A stretch of DNA of 64,000 bases from Asterias rubens (lineage: Eukaryota > Echinodermata > Asteroidea > Forcipulatida > Asteriidae): NCBI RefSeq assembly GCF_902459465.1, contig NC_047080.1, forward strand, positions 7,592,144 to 7,656,143, given 5' to 3'. Under the pieces are notes generated by a model that saw only the letters and a list, made by a program, of their open reading frames with translations, searched no databases and was not told where the DNA came from. The translations under genes were made by a program, and so were the position numbers. Below are positions 54,487 to 64,000 of the stretch, piece after piece. Each line of letters opens with the position of its first letter. Positions within the stretch are counted from its first letter, which is position 1.

Positions 54487-54946
54487 CAAGCCTGACTTGA
54501 ATGTCTACGAATTGTGACTCTGTGTGGAGAAGTACCAATAAGATGTAGTGGGGCAGATTGCTCTTCTTGGCCTTCCTGTTCAAGCGATGGTGCCACCTCT
54601 CTACATCATTTTTGGTCCTTACCGATCTGAAGTAAACGCTCCAAACAGATGGTGTCCAAAGTTCTGTTTCTATCCAGTTGGTGCGTACATAGCTCATATT
54701 CTGCTCCATTGCGCCTGTGCTTGCTTTTTGTGTGGATCTTGAAGCATTCGTTTGAAGGCTGTAGCGTAAAATGTTCTGTAACTTCTAAACGCGTATATTC
54801 TGATTTGAGGAGCCCTGAACAACACTTTGCGATCCGAATGCTCCTGTGCATGCTCCCATGACTCTGAATGAGTTAGATCCATGATGGCTCACTGATCCCT
54901 TGAAGCTTCACCAGCTATTCTTCCTCTCTTGAAGTCGCCAATAGTT

Positions 54947-55320
54947 GAGTATGTATGGGGAACCCCCCATGCACCCCACCCCAGAACTAACCCACAATTA
55001 TGTTTTTGGGTGCCTTTTAGGGTCCTTAAACACAATTGACATGTTAACAGTGAAAAAAATACGATGATCTTGAGATATCCAAGATGGCGGCCAATATGGC
55101 CGCCAAAGTTAATCAAAATTTGAAAGAGTCATATATCAGCCGAATAAAATAATAAAAACATGAATAAAAATGTTAATTGTATGTTTTTTACCCTAACACT
55201 TTCAATTATGGTACCCATTTTTTGCTATCATGCTTCAAATTCAAATGGCGGCCGGCAAAAGTGGTCAAATTTGCGAAAAAATTGTAAATTGGCAAAAAAA
55301 AAAATTTCGGCAGTGAAAAT
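54947..55320 (+). repeat. left terminal inverted repeat
   Basis: Starts GAGTATGTATGGGGAAC and includes GATGATCTTGAGATATCC and two AATGGCGGCC-type segments. It is followed by A-rich DNA up to the end of the transposase gene. Confidence 0.85.
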
Positions 55321-55560
55321 AAATAAATTTCTGTTTTTAACCCTCTAGCACTTTGTTTTGCTACCATATTCACAAAAATTCCAAAATGGCTACCAAAATG
55401 GCAGAAAAAAAACGGTCAAGTTTGAAAAAAAGGCAAAACTTAAGAAAATATGCCCATTCTGGAATTAGTCTTGAGGTATCTCAAATAAAAGCATAAGTAT
55501 AACCGATAAACAGTTTGTTTAGCACTTTTGTACCACTTTGATTATGACATACATGTTTCA

Positions 55561-58500
55561 TTAGTCGCTGTCATAGTTGTCAAGACCAGAACAATTCGAT
55601 TCATCCTCTCCATCGATATCAGAGTCTTCGTCATCTGAAGTTTCGTCTCCAGTAACTTCAGTCAAGATGTCCTCAAGACGGGACGGCAAAATGGGTCCTT
55701 CTGACCAAACTGGCTCAATGAAGTCTCCGCATCGGGTCCAACCATGTTCTGTAGGAGATGGAATTTCCTGGATGGGCACATCTGACCTCTTCCACTGCGC
55801 TGCCCTGTAATTGGCACGCTTGATGTGAGGTACCAGCGACTTCTTGCATGGTGGAAGCTTGGACAAATCGACTTTAGATGACCTCTTGATAGTCATGCCC
55901 TCACCAACCATCTTCTTAAGCATGAGAGCCCTCACTGTGTTAACTTCCTTGACCCTGGGGAATCCATAGAGGAAGCATACAAATTCCTCAAGTTCAGCCA
56001 CCAGCTTAGCATCTACCTCCCAGCTATCACCCAGTTTGGCAAAACACTCTTGATAACGTGGCTTCTTCTCAAGCTTCTTCAAAGGTGTCTTTTTGCCCTT
56101 TCCCTTGAAGGCACAGTTACAGTCCTCGCCGGTGAAGCAGTAGATGCCAAGTAGCGATTGACAGTACTTATGCCCCAAGTCTTCAGCGATATCACTGATG
56201 TTTAACAGTCTCCGATTCGCTCCACTACCGGTATCGAATAAGATGATCAGGGGCCTCAGTTTCTGTGCATAATGCAATCAGGATGAAGAAGATATCACTG
56301 TCTGGACTGTGTACAACAGCCTGCTTGTAACCGTGTTGTTTGGCTTAAAGCAGGTATAGGACAACACGGCTGTCGGTCTCTTCTTGGTTTGACCTCAGAC
56401 CTGGGATTTCCTCTTGTTGCACAGATTTTCCATCTGATGATGATAGTTGGAAGGAAACACCCTCAACTACTAATATGACCTTTCTCCCATCTAATCGCCG
56501 TGCTGCATCAGGACAACCCCAGATGCGGAGCATGAACTTGCCTAATTGCTTTTTGTTTTCATCATTTTGCAGGAACTTTTTGAAGTCTGCAGGCTTTCGT
56601 GTGTTGATTCCTTCAAGGATTATTTTAGCACTGCTTCCTCGACGTAGCCTCTCTTGACTTTTGATGGAGTCCTGTACATACATATCAGTGGATAAGACTA
56701 CATCTGGTTTGCAAGATAGCTGATCCAGCAACTTAAGACAAATGTCCTTGAATGTTGGGGGAGATCTTTCAAAGTATGAAAGTGGGCATTGTCATCTTCA
56801 ATGAAAAGGGTTTCTCCAGAACTTGCAGAAGGCAATTCAGCTTCAGGCACATCGTTGGTAACGTAGTGAACTGATGCCGCCTTGTTGGTCTTTGCCATGT
56901 AGCCATCCGGCGTACCCAAGCAGTGAGGTACTGGAGTGATCGAATACGTCATCAGCTCTTCAATGTCAACAGGCTGAGACAGAAGTTGTGATTTGACCAG
57001 TATTTGGAATGCCACATCTCCCTGCTCCTGGTATTTGATGACATTGCCTTGAGCAGTTGTCAGCTTCACCTTCTTGTTGACCTTTTCCATGCTTTTCACA
57101 TGTAGCTTTAGCTTCTTCAGTCTATCAAAGAAGTCTTTTCCCTCTGTGGTGTCATCTTTTTGCAGCCTCTCACTTACACATTTTTCTCTCTCCAACCGAC
57201 CAGCCTCTTCAGCATTCAGTACATCATGCTCTACATCAGGGGGTACTGGATTACCGGATGACAGTATATACAAGCGGTCTCTATCAGCCACTTCAAATGG
57301 ATTGAGAAATCCCTGCAAAGCATCTATAGCTCGTTGTACTGCAGCTTCACTTCATTTCACGTCTGATGGTAGTTGTTCACGGTGCTTGTCAGACTTGAAG
57401 CTACATGTATCTGTGTCATTACTCATTCCAGTCATCTCAAGAGTGGCTTGGTAATACTTAGCACGCTCTGAGGTTGTGCGAATCCACCGCTGATATGCGC
57501 CATAGTTCTCTAGGATTCCAGTAAGCCCTGCTCCTCCAGCACCACATCGAGACTTGGCAAACTTCATGAAAGTTTCTTCCATGGTCTTATCGACAGCACA
57601 ACGATTACCAGGTATATGAGAGCGGGCAACAGATATAGCTCCCTTTTCCAGTAGCTGAGTGGCACCAGGATGGCTGACTTTGATGTTGTTGAGGAAAACA
57701 TCAAACCATACGAGGTATCTGGAGTAATTCATACCTCCAAAGGCAAAGAATAAATCAGCCATATCGCCCATGCACTTGTGGTACAATTTGAAGTTATTGG
57801 TCTTGACAGCATATAGTAGCAAGAACACCCGACGAGCATGATCCAGGAAAGACATCCAAAATATACCTGTCTTGCCTAGTTCTACATTCCTAACTCTCTT
57901 GTGGAAGGACATGTAATCCACTAGGTACTCGTTCATGGTGTCATCCTGTAGTGCTTCTGCAAGATGTCCCTCATTGCATAGTCTTATGAGAACATCTACA
58001 ACGTTGGCATTTGCTGAGCTGTGAGCAGATTCGTCCCTCTGGGCAATGTAAGCCGCAAGAAGTAGCCGTTCCACGGCTTCACTCACTATCTTGAGGCACC
58101 AGAGGGACTTGCTGTAGGCTTTTCCATTCAGAACTCCTTTCAAACCAGAAGTGGTGAGGTTAGCCTCAATGATGAGTTCAGAATATCCGGAGCCCGCCAT
58201 CTTATGCCCCAGCATATTCAAGTAGTTCATGATAGTATGGAAAGTACCAATGAGGATGATGCGATTCTTGTACTCTGCAGGTCTGTTCCATATGATTGGC
58301 ATGGCTTTCATGACCACACCAAGGTCAAATGTTGTGATAGTATATTTTTGTCCAACTTCTTTTGTGGCTTTCTCACATTGGCGTAACAACTCCTTCACGA
58401 CATTATACTGTGTGATGGGCTCAGTAATTGAGGGGTAGAACTCAATGGTGGTAAGTTTACTTGGAGTATGCCCGGTAGCAGAGATGAATCCCCCAAAAGC

Positions 58501-60311
58501 GGGTACCAGTTGCTTGTCAGTACTACTTGCTTTACGACAGAATGCCCAGATGAGATATACTTTCAATCCTTGCAAAAGTGCAGCCATATTTGCATGTGAC
58601 TGGTGGACTTTGGGCAACGCCATATCAGGGCCTTTTCTGTTTGAGATGTGAAAAATTGGCAAAGGAGAAGGTGCGTTCAGTTTGACGGTCCGTTCTTTGG
58701 TTCTGGGGATTGAAATGAGATTGGTGTGTGGTGTTGGTAAGGTTTCATCAGACTTTTCAGCTTCCTGTAGCATGATACCAGCTGAGGTATTGAAGGCAGG
58801 CCTACCATGTACCATGAAGTCCAGTGAGAAGCTGATTAAAGTTGTCCCACTCAGAATGGAAAATATATTTCCCAGTGATTTGACAATTCGTGGAGTTAGG
58901 ACCGATGATTTCATCTCAAGAGTGACAGCAACTGCATTCTCCAACTCCAAAGAAAACAGATAATTCTCACAGTGACCTAGTCTGTTGAGGAGTGTAATTA
59001 GCTGTCTGCATCGGTAGAGATGGCGCAGAGTCATGCAGAGTAGGATGTGCTTCGGAAGCTTCCATTCTCCATTTGTAACAGCCCTGCAAATGTTCTGACC
59101 AAAGGAAAATATCACCCGTTCTGTCTGGTTAGATGGAGCTGTAGGTACGGCAGAGATGACCATGCAAGCTCAAGAACCTTTTCAATTCGTCAGGTATAAC
59201 GTTATCCGTCACCTCTAGAGCACTTGCGGAAGGTGGCCATTGAAGATCTTTAGATTCTTTGAATGCTCTTTCTATCACACCCCGAAGAAGCAAAGCCACG
59301 TCTTTAATGGCATCCCTTGATGCTAAATGGTATGCTTGTGTAACTGCTTCATCAACAGAGATGCTGAAACTGTAGACCAAGTAGAAAGGCCAGCTACTGT
59401 TTTGTGGTTGCACCTTCGTAAATACAAGTTTGGGGCCCTAAGATAGGATGCTTCTCGAGCTTACGTTTAAGTCTATCTGAACGAAAGTTTGCATTTGCAA
59501 ATCTGGTCTCATCCAGCTTGGCAATATACATCAGGCGGAGTGAAGACAGCGTGACAACTTAGCGGCTGTGTAGAAGAGTCTCGTCAATATACCGTGCTAC
59601 ATGTCTAAAACTGTAGTCATGTGCAGCTTCCAATTCCGACTGTTCAGTAGAAGCACCAGGATTGCCACTTCTCCAGTACTTCGGATCAGCAATATACTGT
59701 CTGCGGCACTTCGGATGGTACTTTGCTTCACATGCAAACAAGTCGAAACCTCTGATTCTTCGTAGTAGCCACTCGTGATGGTTCTGTTCAGCTAGCTTTA
59801 AGACATTCTGCCAACCATCTCTTTCAAATGAAGCAGTGCCCTCTGTACTGTCAGCCCCTGCTCTTTTAAGGTGAATTCTACCTGTCTTGTTGCAAAAAAT
59901 ACAATCAGGCTCGAATATAATCTGTTCCGTACTTCGTTTGCGTTTTGGTCGACCTCGAGTGGTAGATTCTCCTCTAGTAGATGGTGCTTCATCATCATGC
60001 TTGGTTAACCGATTCAAGTTACCTGTAAACCGTTGGTAACAGCCACGGTGGTACCCCTGCTCATCATTCATTTCATCAGGGATTCCTAAGCAAACGTGTG
60101 GCATTCTGTGTTTTGATGTGGCAGGTTCAGCCATGCAATGATCACGCACATTATGAAGCACATTAAGTACTTTAAGTCTTTCATTCGGTTCACTTGAAAA
60201 GACAGTAAAAGGCCCATGCTTGATTCCAGGAGTATGGATAATGCAACATTCTCGCTTCTTTGCTGCTGGTCTGGAGGTGGGTGGGCTAAACTCCTTGCGT
60301 TTCTTTGGCAT
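55561..60311 (-). pseudogene. decayed transposase-like gene: Cys-rich N-terminus, family core, XPG/PIN-like nuclease end
   Basis: Starts at ATG 60311 (MPKKRKEFSPP, basic). Residues ~20-230 hold spaced Cys/His motifs (YHRGCYQRFT, CIFCNKTG, YHPKCRRQYI). The core (59413-57352) includes GQNICRAVTNGEWKLPKH, then VDKTMEETFMKFAK and GAYQRW; I recall this order from a large family in marine invertebrates. The end (56731-55561) has SPDSDIFFIL, LFDTGSGANRRLLNI and GIYCFTGEDCNCAFKGKGKK, resembling XPG/FEN-type nucleases, and an acidic tail. It is broken by TAA at 59559, TGA at 57352, TAA at 56345, and frameshifts near 59440, 59165, 56750 (a run of five C) and 56280. Dead, but fairly young. Confidence 0.85.
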
Positions 60312-61284
60312 GTTTACATGTGCACGATCCGCTACACTTTCGGCAGAACTTCACCTGAAATATGACATCAATATGTGTCCCAATTGTAAATTTTGTAGCC
60401 AGAGTAACCCAGGGGACAATGACGAATGTTTTGGCTGGGCAAACTAAAACAATCTTCAGTACAATATGAAATGATGGAAACATCGTTCCCTATCAGCCTG
60501 GCCTAAGCCCTATGCCTAGCATCATGGGCATGCATGTAGTGTACACTTTAAGTAATTTCATCACCGAGAGGAACATTTCCATACATGTCATAGGGCATGT
60601 AATATTCAATTGTTCGATTTGTATAAAAGATATAAGTAGTGCAAGTCTATGCCTTGCTTAACAAACGCAACTTTCTTTGCGTATGGCCCTACTGTAACTA
60701 AGCCAACAGCACACATTTTTGCATAGAATGTGGTTGTCTCAAACAAGTTCCCTAAAACCAAGCTACACCAAGTATCTAAGGCATCAAAGCCACAACTCCA
60801 CCTGCCAATTGACAGAGTGAATGTAATTTGATGAATCTGATGTATTGCAAAACCACAAGTAGGCATAGGCCTCATGCACAAACTTTTAAACAACAGATCT
60901 AAGTAACTTTCTAATCCTTAAAATCCTTAAACATCTTTAAAAATAAAGTTCACACAGGTAGTAATATTTAATCTATGAACATTAAGTAAACAACTGACAA
61001 TAAAAATAACTGAAAACATACCTTTGGTGGAATAAAAATTATGACAATCTTTCAGCTGGATGAAAAACAATGCACATTTATTTCAATTAGTTACCGCTGC
61101 TAAAAAGCGCCCTCTTTTGTTTTGGCCACAGCAATATAAAGTTTTGTTTGGGTAAGGGGCCTTTTTATAATAGCTGTATTTAGGCTTAATACCATGATGG
61201 TGACCATATAATTTGTCAGAGTGACATATATAAATTTTCAAGGGTTAAATACATAAATCTGGTAATATACTTTATGCATTTCTT

Positions 61285-61656
61285 AATTTTTTTGCTGAAT
61301 ACATACAGTTTTCCCGTATTCGACCACTTTTGACAAAAATGTTGGCCGCCATCTTGAATTTTAAGCATGATAGCCAAAAATAGATACCAGAAATGAATTC
61401 GTAGGGGCAACAAACACATAACTTACAATTTTATTTATTCTTTTATCACATTATTTTGCTGATATATGACTTTTTCCAATTTTGATTAATTTTGGCGGCA
61501 ATTTTGGCCGCCATCTTGGATATCTCAAGATCATCGGTTTTTTTTCACTGTTAACATCTCAATTGTGTCTAAGGACACTAAAAGGCACCCAAAAACATAG
61601 GTGTGGGTTAGTTCTGGGGGGGGGGGGGGTGCACGGGGGGTCCCCCATACATACTC
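61285..61656 (-). repeat. right terminal inverted repeat
   Basis: Inverse of the left arm. A G-run at 61616-61629 replaces the CACCCCACCCC of the left arm. Its outer part is read through by the truncated BED/hAT-like ORF. Confidence 0.85.
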
Positions 61657-61659
61657 CCC

Positions 61660-62483
61660 TATACAGCCAGTATTCTTCTGAAAGTCTTCTCTTCTTGCTG
61701 GGGAATCTTTGAAGAGATAGAACAATGACGACAGAAAACTTTCTACATCCCAATCTGCTGCTACTGCTCCTGTAACAAAGGCGCCATTGACAATGTGCAA
61801 ACCACATGATCCAAGGTTTAGTACATTTTGCTTCAGTTCAGTTTTATATTCAGTACCAAAGTCCTCATACATGCGCCAATTCACATTTGGTCCATCCATT
61901 GAAATCTGTAACAACTTACTTAGTCCACAAGTTCGAAGGACCTTTGTGAGTTCTTCCTTGAGGTGCAAAGCAGTACCATGTCCTATGAAGACCGACATGA
62001 GATATCTGGTGTGGACTTCATTATTTTGCCAGATTCTAATGAGAAAGTCCATCTGCTTACTCTGCAATTTCTGGTTTAGGCTCTCATCAAATAAAATAAC
62101 ATAATATGAGCTCTCCTTGATGTGGGCACGTACCAAGTCTTGTACATAAGGTCCCAAGCCAAAGACTGTCATGTACTTGCATTTTGACGCCGACAACTGG
62201 AAGTTTTTGGCAATTGACGAATCAGGAAACATCCTTTGGAAGAGTTCATTATTTCCTATACAGGAATTAAAAGACTGATGGTCTTCCACCACTTTCAAAC
62301 ACCACAATATTTCTGCCTTGAGGTTACCAGTCTTTGAAATGGATGATGGTAGAACAACTTGAGTCTTTGAAGATGATGTTGAGGGAGCACTTTCACTCGT
62401 GGAGGAGGATGTTGAGGGTGTTTCTGCAGTACCTGCACCAGTTTCTTTAGACTTGAAGAAACTATGAATATTCACCATTGCAC
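61660..62483 (-). pseudogene. exon 2 of a BED-finger/hAT-like gene, truncated by the TIR element
   Basis: Acceptor CTTTTTCTGCAG|GTGCAATGG at 62483 continues exon 1 in phase. A Ser/Thr-rich linker leads into AEILWCLKVVEDHQSFNSC, LFQRMFPDSSIAKNF, VILFDESLNQKLQSKQMDF, ISMDGPNVNWRMYEDF, GSCGLHIVNGAF and LFKDSPARREDF. I recall this motif order from hAT-like transposase-derived proteins in echinoderms and cnidarians. The frame then runs into the TIR and stops at 61531. The C-terminal half is missing, so it is not functional as it stands. Confidence 0.75.
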
Positions 62484-63525
62484 CTGCAGAAAAAGAGGCT
62501 AATTAAAAGTTGAATAAATATCAAGATCAAGCTAAATTAATGATTTGACCAAAATAATTATGCAAATGAGCTCATTAGCATAATTTAGAAAGCTGCAAAT
62601 GATTGTGCCCAACACTTACACACGGTAGCCTTAACCCTGCTCATCACCCATCTTTAATTGGTAGAAGTATAATCAATAAACTATAAATTATTTCATTAAT
62701 CATTGCAATAAGGAGTTACAGTCAATTTAAGTTTTTAGTGAAATATGCAAACAAGCTTACTATCATACTATGAAAAACTGTAAACAAGAGGAAACTTACT
62801 CAGCTTATAATGCTGACCATATCCGTCCAACCTATGCAGGTTTGACATACATCACTCATTTATTTCAAGATTTATAACTAAATAAAAGATTTGACCCAGA
62901 TATGCAAATTAGCTCATTAGCATAATTACGAAGATCCGAATGAAACCTGGCTTCAGCCAATGGTAGATCTGGTCATGTCCAACAATTTTATATTGATATA
63001 ATCTTCCACTATAATCACCAAGTTTACACCTGTCCATTCAAAAACTTTTCAGAAATTAAATGACAAAATTTAATGACCTTGGTCCCATACCCCCTGATAA
63101 TCAATCGAACTGGAGTGCGCCATCTAGTGTCCAAAATCAGACAATCAAAAATCAAAACAATATGGCTGCCCCCATGATCGGAAAATCGTGTTGTTGATTG
63201 AAAATATATCAGATATTATGTTTTTTTGTTTGGGATTTTCAAAGCTTTTGACTAAAAATGACATATAATTGGAAATGGTACACGCAATTCCCCCATCTAA
63301 GGTGTTTTTGTTGCGTCCCATGGGACCCAGAAACCTCTTGCTTTTGATGCAATTGTATACGTGAAATTGCTTTTTAAAATTTATTTTAGGTGCTTCCGTT
63401 ACGGGACGCTAAAATGCAGCCTAGCGCGACCCCTGATTTAGATTACTCATTTCTTAATAAGCTTACCACGTTATATACAAGCGTGCAACAATAACAGCAA
63501 AATGTAAAATTCAATGCACTCCTAC
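62484..63525 (-). other. intron of the BED-finger/hAT-like gene
   Basis: 1042-nt GT..AG intron. It contains two similar ATGCAAATNAGCTCATTAGCATAATT segments near 62560 and 62905, so a local duplication is present. Confidence 0.6.
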
Positions 63526-63724
63526 CTGATGATTTCACCCGATCCTTGTGTTTAGTTCCTTTCTGGTGACTTTTCAGACTCGACTCGCCCATGCATTTTA
63601 TGCTGAAAGTTGACAAGCACACTTTGCACCTAGCTGAATACCGATCACCGCTTACTTTGAGAAGCCATGCTCCGTAATCAACATGTTGTAGCCATGAATC
63701 CTGAAAATGACAGTTCCCCGGCAT
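63526..63724 (-). CDS. exon 1 of the BED-finger/hAT-like gene
   Basis: ATG at 63724 (MPGNCHFQDSWLQHVDYG). It encodes a BED-like zinc finger: C-K-V-C, then MGESSLKSHQKGTKHKDR with paired His. Donor AAATCATCAG|GTAGGA at 63525 is in phase 1 and joins 62483 as KSSG-AMVNIHSFF. An upstream in-frame ATG at 63787 could extend the protein. The exon is intact even though exon 2 is truncated. Confidence 0.72.
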
Positions 63725-64000
63725 CTTATCTTGCAAAATAAAATACTTCCGAAGTCGTACACAGACGAACAACCATGCACGTCTCAAAATGGCGTCATGA
63801 AAACTTCAACCAAAAATCGTTAAAAGGCCGTCTGTTATTGGCTAATGCGAATTATGCGATGATACCCGTTGAGGGCGATAGGGACCAGACTCTCAATATG
63901 TGCCGGTCGTTGTGTAATAAAAATAAAAATGTGCAATTTCACTTTACGATTTTAGAATCGGAACGGGTTTTGAAACAAGGAAAAAGGGAATCAAAAAAAC
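63725..64000 (-). other. upstream flank of the BED-finger/hAT-like gene
   Basis: No further feature is recognised up to the window edge. Confidence 0.4.

Larger units (their letters stand above)
51317..54490 (-). mobile_element. Ty3/Gypsy-like LTR retrotransposon, internally deleted and decayed
   Basis: The element spans 51321-54486 with the 4-bp duplication CAAG at 51317-51320 and 54487-54490. The 3' LTR is 51321-52286; about 214 bp of the 5' LTR remain at 54272-54486. LTR ends are TGTAA..TTACA. The 5' LTR runs straight into the end of RNase H, so primer site, gag, protease and reverse transcriptase are gone. The remaining pol has at least one frameshift and two in-frame stops. Confidence 0.85.
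51180..54800 (-). pseudogene. C-terminal part of a MULE-like transposase ORF, split by an LTR element
   Basis: On the minus strand, 54709-54487 encodes YVRTNWIETELWTPSVWSVY, then RTKNDVERWHHRLNRKAKK: the W-H-x-x-L-N region found in animal MULE-domain proteins (recalled family pattern). It stops at the LTR element border. The remaining ~45 codons resume beyond the element at 51316-51180 in the same frame (EKLKRHQRLKG.., FQYWDEYANGER), with a premature TGA and a final TGA at 51180. Upstream of about 54800 the frames are scrambled. It is a dead transposon gene. Confidence 0.65.
54945..61658 (-). mobile_element. ~6.7-kb DNA transposon with ~370-bp terminal inverted repeats
   Basis: The left arm (about 54947-55320) and right arm (about 61285-61656) are inverse copies with high identity: GAGTATGTATGGGG at each tip, then CCAGAACTAACCCACA, TTTTTGGGTGCCTTTTAG, GATGATCTTGAGATATCC, AAGATGGCGGCCAA. 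The body holds one minus-strand transposase-like gene (55561-60311). I cannot find a convincing target duplication: the bases outside the tips are AATAGTT at the left and CCCTATACA at the right. The XPG/PIN-like nuclease and Cys-rich N-terminus recall the Academ superfamily; that placement is tentative. Confidence 0.82.

Noticed and set aside
57074..57454. Ser/Phe-rich plus-strand frame opposite the transposase
   Set aside because: Antisense shadow of the minus-strand transposase-like gene, whose motifs are recognisable.
61531..61660. Proline-rich C-terminus of the 315-residue BED/hAT-like frame
   Set aside because: This part is read from the transposon terminal repeat and its G-run, not from the original gene.

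Overview
This window is animal (metazoan) nuclear DNA. It holds spliced genes with canonical GT..AG introns, long AT-rich non-coding stretches, and a heavy load of tRNA-derived SINEs, foldback elements and MITEs. My best guess is an echinoderm, probably a sea star. That rests on the style of the dispersed repeats and on the intermediate divergence of the two conserved genes from vertebrates. It is an inference; nothing in the sequence names a species.

Layout. (1) 2-5272 (+) is the 3' part of a giant exon of an unrecognised protein. It has Ser/Thr/Gln-rich flanks around a charged helical core built on a 24-residue repeat. (2) 5273-21190 is non-coding, with MITEs, SINEs and two local tandem arrays. 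(3) 21191-27774 (-) is TARDBP (TDP-43): six coding exons that join in frame to 504 codons, plus a probable short 5'UTR intron. A 66-bp copy of part of coding exon 2 sits in intron 2 and differs only at synonymous sites. The sequence just past the stop is a roughly 284-bp tandem array, presumably 3'UTR. (4) 33320-47472 (+) is FAM20B (glycosaminoglycan xylosylkinase): seven coding exons joining to 477 codons, with MITEs, SINEs and a LINE 3' end in its introns. (5) 48050-50430 holds three adjacent tandem arrays of different period, then a broken chromo-barrel/Tudor-knot-like fragment on the minus strand. (6) 51180-63724 is a nest of decayed transposons, all minus strand: a Ty3/Gypsy-like LTR element inserted with a CAAG target duplication into a MULE-like transposase ORF; next to it a ~6.7-kb element with ~370-bp terminal inverted repeats carrying a broken Cys-rich plus XPG/PIN-nuclease-like transposase gene; and this element truncates a two-exon BED-finger/hAT-like gene.

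Gene relations. TARDBP and FAM20B are divergent, about 5.5 kb apart. The giant-exon gene and TARDBP converge tail to tail. These are independent housekeeping-type genes and nothing suggests a shared pathway. The strongest unusual points are the intronic duplicate of TARDBP exon 2, the repeat array just behind TARDBP, the long-TIR nuclease element, and the repeated TTAA-target MITE insertions, two of which are proven by empty sites in neighbouring tandem copies.
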